Source of the DNA: Wenyingzhuangia aestuarii
Lineage (GTDB): Bacteria > Bacteroidota > Bacteroidia > Flavobacteriales > Flavobacteriaceae
Length of the DNA stretch: 64,000 nucleotides
Direction of reading: 5' to 3'
Assembly: GCF_011927765.1 (NCBI RefSeq)
Contig: NZ_JAATJG010000007.1
Location: 62,001 to 126,000 of the forward strand
The notes under the pieces were generated by a model. That model made no database searches and was not told the origin of the DNA. It was given only the letters and a program-made list of their open reading frames with translations. The first letter of the stretch is position 1; every line of letters starts with the position of its first letter. Below are positions 61,413 to 64,000 of this stretch, one piece after another. The translations under genes were made by a program, and so were the position numbers.

Positions 61413-61964
61413 CTAGTTCTTTTTAAATGGTAATCCTAATTCTGTTAATAATGATTTAGCTTCTTTATCAGTAGGAGCAGATGTTACAAAAGTAATATCC
61501 ATACCACCAATCTTTTTCACTTGATCAATATTAATTTCAGGGAAAATAATTTGCTCAGTAATACCTAAGTTATAATTTCCTCTTCCATCAAAACCAGTAG
61601 CTTTAATACCGTTAAAATCTCTAACACGTGGTAAAGAAGCAGTAATTAATCTGTCTAAGAATTCGTACATTTTAATTCCACGTAAAGTTACTCTTGCCCC
61701 AATTGGCATACCTTTACGTAATTTAAATGTTGCGATATCTTTTTTAGATAATGTTGCAACTGCTTTTTGTCCTGAAATAGTAGTTAACTCTTCAACAGCG
61801 TAATCTACTAATTTCTTATCTGCAATAGCAGCACCTACACCTTTAGAGATAACTATTTTCTCTAATTTAGGTACTTGCATAATATTGCTATATCCGTACT
61901 CTTCAGTTAAGGCAGCCTTAATTCTGTCAGTGTACTCTTGTTTAAGTCTTGGAATATAACTCAT
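61413..61964 (-). CDS. rplE: 50S ribosomal protein L5
   Basis: A 5S rRNA-binding central-protuberance protein, 183 residues: [44 protein letters not shown] and the C-terminal [28 protein letters not shown]. The frame extends to 62012 inside rplX; the ATG at 61964, 1 bp after the rplX stop, matches the family. Confidence 0.98.
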   Translation of the reverse strand: MSYIPRLKQEYTDRIKAALTEEYGYSNIMQVPKLEKIVISKGVGAAIADKKLVDYAVEELTTISGQKAVATLSKKDIATFKLRKGMPIGARVTLRGIKMYEFLDRLITASLPRVRDFNGIKATGFDGRGNYNLGITEQIIFPEINIDQVKKIGGMDITFVTSAPTDKEAKSLLTELGLPFKKN

Positions 61965-61965
61965 A

Positions 61966-62274
61966 TTAAATAGCTTTTTCTGATTTTTTAGAAAAACGCA
62001 CTTTTTTACCATCTTCTACTCTGTAACCAACTTTAGTGATGTTTCCATCTTCTAAAATAGCTAAGTTAGAAATAGGCAAAGCTGCTTCTTTCTTTACAAT
62101 TCCACCTTGAGGGTTTTGAGCGCTTGGTTTAGTGTGCTTAGAAACTAAGTTTACACCTTCTACAATTGCTTTGTTTTTGTCAGTAATAATAGTTACTACT
62201 TTCCCTTCTTTACCTTTCTGATCTCCAGCAATAACTCTTACTGTATCTCCTGATTTAATTTTAATCTTTGCCAT
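61966..62274 (-). CDS. rplX: 50S ribosomal protein L24
   Basis: An assembly-initiator protein with a KOW motif, 102 residues: [60 protein letters not shown]. It is followed directly by rplE. Confidence 0.98.
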   Translation of the reverse strand: MAKIKIKSGDTVRVIAGDQKGKEGKVVTIITDKNKAIVEGVNLVSKHTKPSAQNPQGGIVKKEAALPISNLAILEDGNITKVGYRVEDGKKVRFSKKSEKAI

Positions 62275-62286
62275 TGTTTACAAATA

Positions 62287-62655
62287 TTAAAGCACCTCAG
62301 GTGCTAATGATACAATTTTCATGAATTGCTTATCACGAAGTTCTCTTGCTACAGGTCCAAATACACGTGTTCCAGACATTTCTCCAGTCGCGTTTAACAA
62401 CACGCATGCGTTGTCATCAAAGCGAATGTAAGAACCGTCTTTTCTTCGTACTTCCTTAGAAGTACGAACAACAACAGCTTTAAATACTTGACCTTTTTTA
62501 GCGTTTCCATTTGGAGTTGCAGACTTTACAGTAACAACAATTTTATCTCCAATAGATGCATAACGCTTTCCTGTTCCTCCTAAAACACGGATCACTAAGA
62601 CCTCTTTAGCTCCAGTGTTATCTGCTACGTTTAATCTTGATTCTGTTTGTAACAT
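62287..62655 (-). CDS. rplN: 50S ribosomal protein L14
   Basis: A 122-residue L14: [44 protein letters not shown] and [24 protein letters not shown]. It is 1 bp after rpsQ. Confidence 0.98.
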   Translation of the reverse strand: MLQTESRLNVADNTGAKEVLVIRVLGGTGKRYASIGDKIVVTVKSATPNGNAKKGQVFKAVVVRTSKEVRRKDGSYIRFDDNACVLLNATGEMSGTRVFGPVARELRDKQFMKIVSLAPEVL

Positions 62656-62656
62656 A

Positions 62657-62914
62657 CTATTTAGCTCTTTCTAGGATTTCTACTAATCGCCAACGTTTAG
62701 ATTTACTTAAAGGTCTTGTTTCCATGATTCTTACAGTATCTCCAATGTTGCAATCGTTTTGCTCATCGTGTGCAACGTACTTTTTCGTATTCAATACGAA
62801 CTTACCGTACATTGGGTGTTTCACTTTCTTTACCTCTGCAACAACAATAGACTTGTCCATTTTGTTACTAGATACAACACCAATTCTTTCTTTTCTAAGA
62901 TTTCTATTTTCCAT
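62657..62914 (-). CDS. rpsQ: 30S ribosomal protein S17
   Basis: An 85-residue OB-fold rRNA-binding protein: [45 protein letters not shown] and [23 protein letters not shown]. All are S17 signatures. Confidence 0.98.
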   Translation of the reverse strand: MENRNLRKERIGVVSSNKMDKSIVVAEVKKVKHPMYGKFVLNTKKYVAHDEQNDCNIGDTVRIMETRPLSKSKRWRLVEILERAK

Positions 62915-62927
62915 CTTGTAAAAATAC

Positions 62928-63113
62928 TTATTGTCTGTTAGTTAACTCAGTAGCTACTCTTGCTACAGTTTTTCTAAGCGCTCTCAACTCTAAAGGATTC
63001 TCTAATGGAGAAATAGCATGAGCCATCTTAAGATCAGTATAGCTCTTTTTAAGAGAAACTAATTTCTCTTGTAAGTCAGCTACTGATAATTCTTTAATTT
63101 CTGATTGTTTCAT
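62928..63113 (-). CDS. rpmC: 50S ribosomal protein L29
   Basis: A 61-residue helical hairpin protein at the tunnel exit: [61 protein letters not shown] pattern, with the usual L29 order between L16 and S17. Confidence 0.97.
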   Translation of the reverse strand: MKQSEIKELSVADLQEKLVSLKKSYTDLKMAHAISPLENPLELRALRKTVARVATELTNRQ

Positions 63114-63125
63114 TTCTCTTAGATA

Positions 63126-63554
63126 TTAAGCGTTATCATAATCTCTCGCAACAACGAACTTAGTTTTAACTGGCATTTTTTGAGCTGCTAAGCGTAACGC
63201 TTCTTTAGCAACATCGAAAGGTACCCCTCCGATTTCAAACAATATTCTACCAGGCTTAACTACCGCTACGAAATACTCAGGAGCACCCTTTCCTTTACCC
63301 ATACGAACCTCTAAAGGTTTCTTTGTAATAGGCTTATCTGGAAATATTTTGATCCATAATTGACCTTCTCTTTTCATATAACGTGTCGCAGCAATACGAC
63401 CTGCTTCTATTTGTCTAGAGGTAATTAAGGCTTGTTCTAAAGATTTAATCCCGAACATACCAAAAGCTAATTGATTCCCTCTGTGAGAATCACCGCTCAT
63501 ATTACCTTTACCTTTCTGCACCTTACGGTACTTTACTCTTTTAGGCTGTAACAT
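63126..63554 (-). CDS. rplP: 50S ribosomal protein L16
   Basis: A 142-residue protein near the A site and peptidyl-transferase centre: [89 protein letters not shown]. It is 26 bp after rpsC. Confidence 0.98.
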   Translation of the reverse strand: MLQPKRVKYRKVQKGKGNMSGDSHRGNQLAFGMFGIKSLEQALITSRQIEAGRIAATRYMKREGQLWIKIFPDKPITKKPLEVRMGKGKGAPEYFVAVVKPGRILFEIGGVPFDVAKEALRLAAQKMPVKTKFVVARDYDNA

Positions 63555-63580
63555 TTCTAAATTCTAATTTTTGTGAAAAA

Positions 63581-64000
63581 TTATTTTCTCCTACGAGGTC
63601 CTTTCTTAGCTCCTGCGTTAGCTCCACCTTTTCCTCCTGTCTTTTTAGACAGACCTACTAATGGAGATAAGTCGCGCTTACCATAAACCTCACCTTTCAT
63701 TATCCACACTTTAACCCCGATTCTACCGTAAGTTGTATGTGCTTCTACCAAAGCATAATCAATATCAGCTCTAAAAGTAGATAGAGGAATTCTACCTTCT
63801 TTATAGTGCTCTGAACGTGCCATTTCTGCTCCGTTTAAACGTCCTGAAATTTGGATTTTAATCCCTTCAGCGTTCATACGCATAGTGGCAGCAATAGCCA
63901 TTTTAATTGCACGTCTGTATGAAATTCTATTTTCAATTTGACGAGCAACACTTGCTGCTACTAAATTAGCATCTAATTCTGGACGCTTAATTTCAAAAAT
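63581..64000 (-). CDS. rpsC: 30S ribosomal protein S3, 5' end cut by window
   Basis: The C-terminal 139 residues of S3, an mRNA-entry-site protein. The frame is open to base 64000 and the residues before the first internal Met ([30 protein letters not shown]) are clear S3 sequence, so the true start lies outside the window. The C-terminal domain has [55 protein letters not shown], followed by a Gly/Lys-rich tail ending KKGPRRRK. Confidence 0.97.
   Translation of the reverse strand: MFEIKRPELDANLVAASVARQIENRISYRRAIKMAIAATMRMNAEGIKIQISGRLNGAEMARSEHYKEGRIPLSTFRADIDYALVEAHTTYGRIGVKVWIMKGEVYGKRDLSPLVGLSKKTGGKGGANAGAKKGPRRRK

Noticed and set aside
1-64000. tRNA, rRNA, insertion sequences, phage genes, CRISPR arrays
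   Set aside because: None was recognised by reading; short tRNAs in AT-rich gaps cannot be fully excluded without a covariance search.

Overview
The window is a low-GC chromosomal segment of a marine-type Bacteroidetes, almost certainly Flavobacteriaceae. The evidence is a SusC/SusD pair, families typical of the group (DUF4294, DUF5606, a START-like protein, an HU-YqgE neighbourhood), weak Shine-Dalgarno sequences, and repeated promoters with the Bacteroidetes -7 element TAnnTTTG. I cannot fix the genus. No rRNA, tRNA, CRISPR array or insertion sequence was recognised by eye.

Layout. (1) 1-15.9 kb is housekeeping: a partial sugar-lactone oxidase, a MazG-like pyrophosphohydrolase, a Kir-type K+ channel, a DUF493 gene plus three periplasmic SurA/PpiC-type chaperones, an ATPase-recQ-fmt operon, HU, YqgE, a class IV aminotransferase, a START-like protein, DUF4294, an M42 peptidase and fructose-1,6-bisphosphatase. 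(2) 15.9-32.6 kb is a compact alginate utilisation locus, all on the minus strand. A PL6 lyase, a PL17 oligoalginate lyase and a KdgF-type cupin form one operon. SusC, SusD, a PKD lipoprotein and two tandem PL7 lyases form a second. A FadR-type GntR regulator follows, then an ExuT-like MFS transporter and two SDR reductases. Together they would cut alginate outside the cell, import oligomers, reduce them to unsaturated monouronate, linearise this to DEH and reduce DEH to KDG. KDG kinase and aldolase genes are not in the window. (3) 32.7-36.5 kb holds cca, tsaC and an MsbA-like ABC exporter. (4) 36.8-51.9 kb is a surface-polysaccharide region: a KpsS-like protein, four GT4 glycosyltransferases, a divergent pair of related unclassified proteins either side of ruvX, the four dTDP-L-rhamnose genes, then def, a DUF5606 gene, mazG and a GT90-like gene. 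(5) 52-64 kb holds a thioesterase, carA and the S10/spc/alpha ribosomal operon from rpsC (cut by the window edge) to rplQ, including secY, infA, rpmJ and rpoA.

The most interesting signals are regulatory. A palindromic operator, TTGGTTTACCAA or TTGGTTAACCAA, occurs as tandem pairs 13 bp apart that overlap the -7 promoter element of both alginate operons, and once in front of the GntR gene, which marks a probable autoregulated local regulon. Opposite the roughly 325-nt susC leader is a plus-strand unit with its own -7 element, two stem-loops and a strong intrinsic terminator: a candidate cis-antisense small RNA of about 100 nt. In the ribosomal operon, three long hairpins each end 15-16 nt before the start codons of rpsH, rpsD and rplQ; the rpsD one is followed by a U-tract like an attenuator.

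Several long reading frames begin inside promoters, operators or terminators, so I moved those starts downstream (yqgE, the aminotransferase, the PL6 lyase, DUF4294, carA, rpsH, rplE and others) and say why in each entry.
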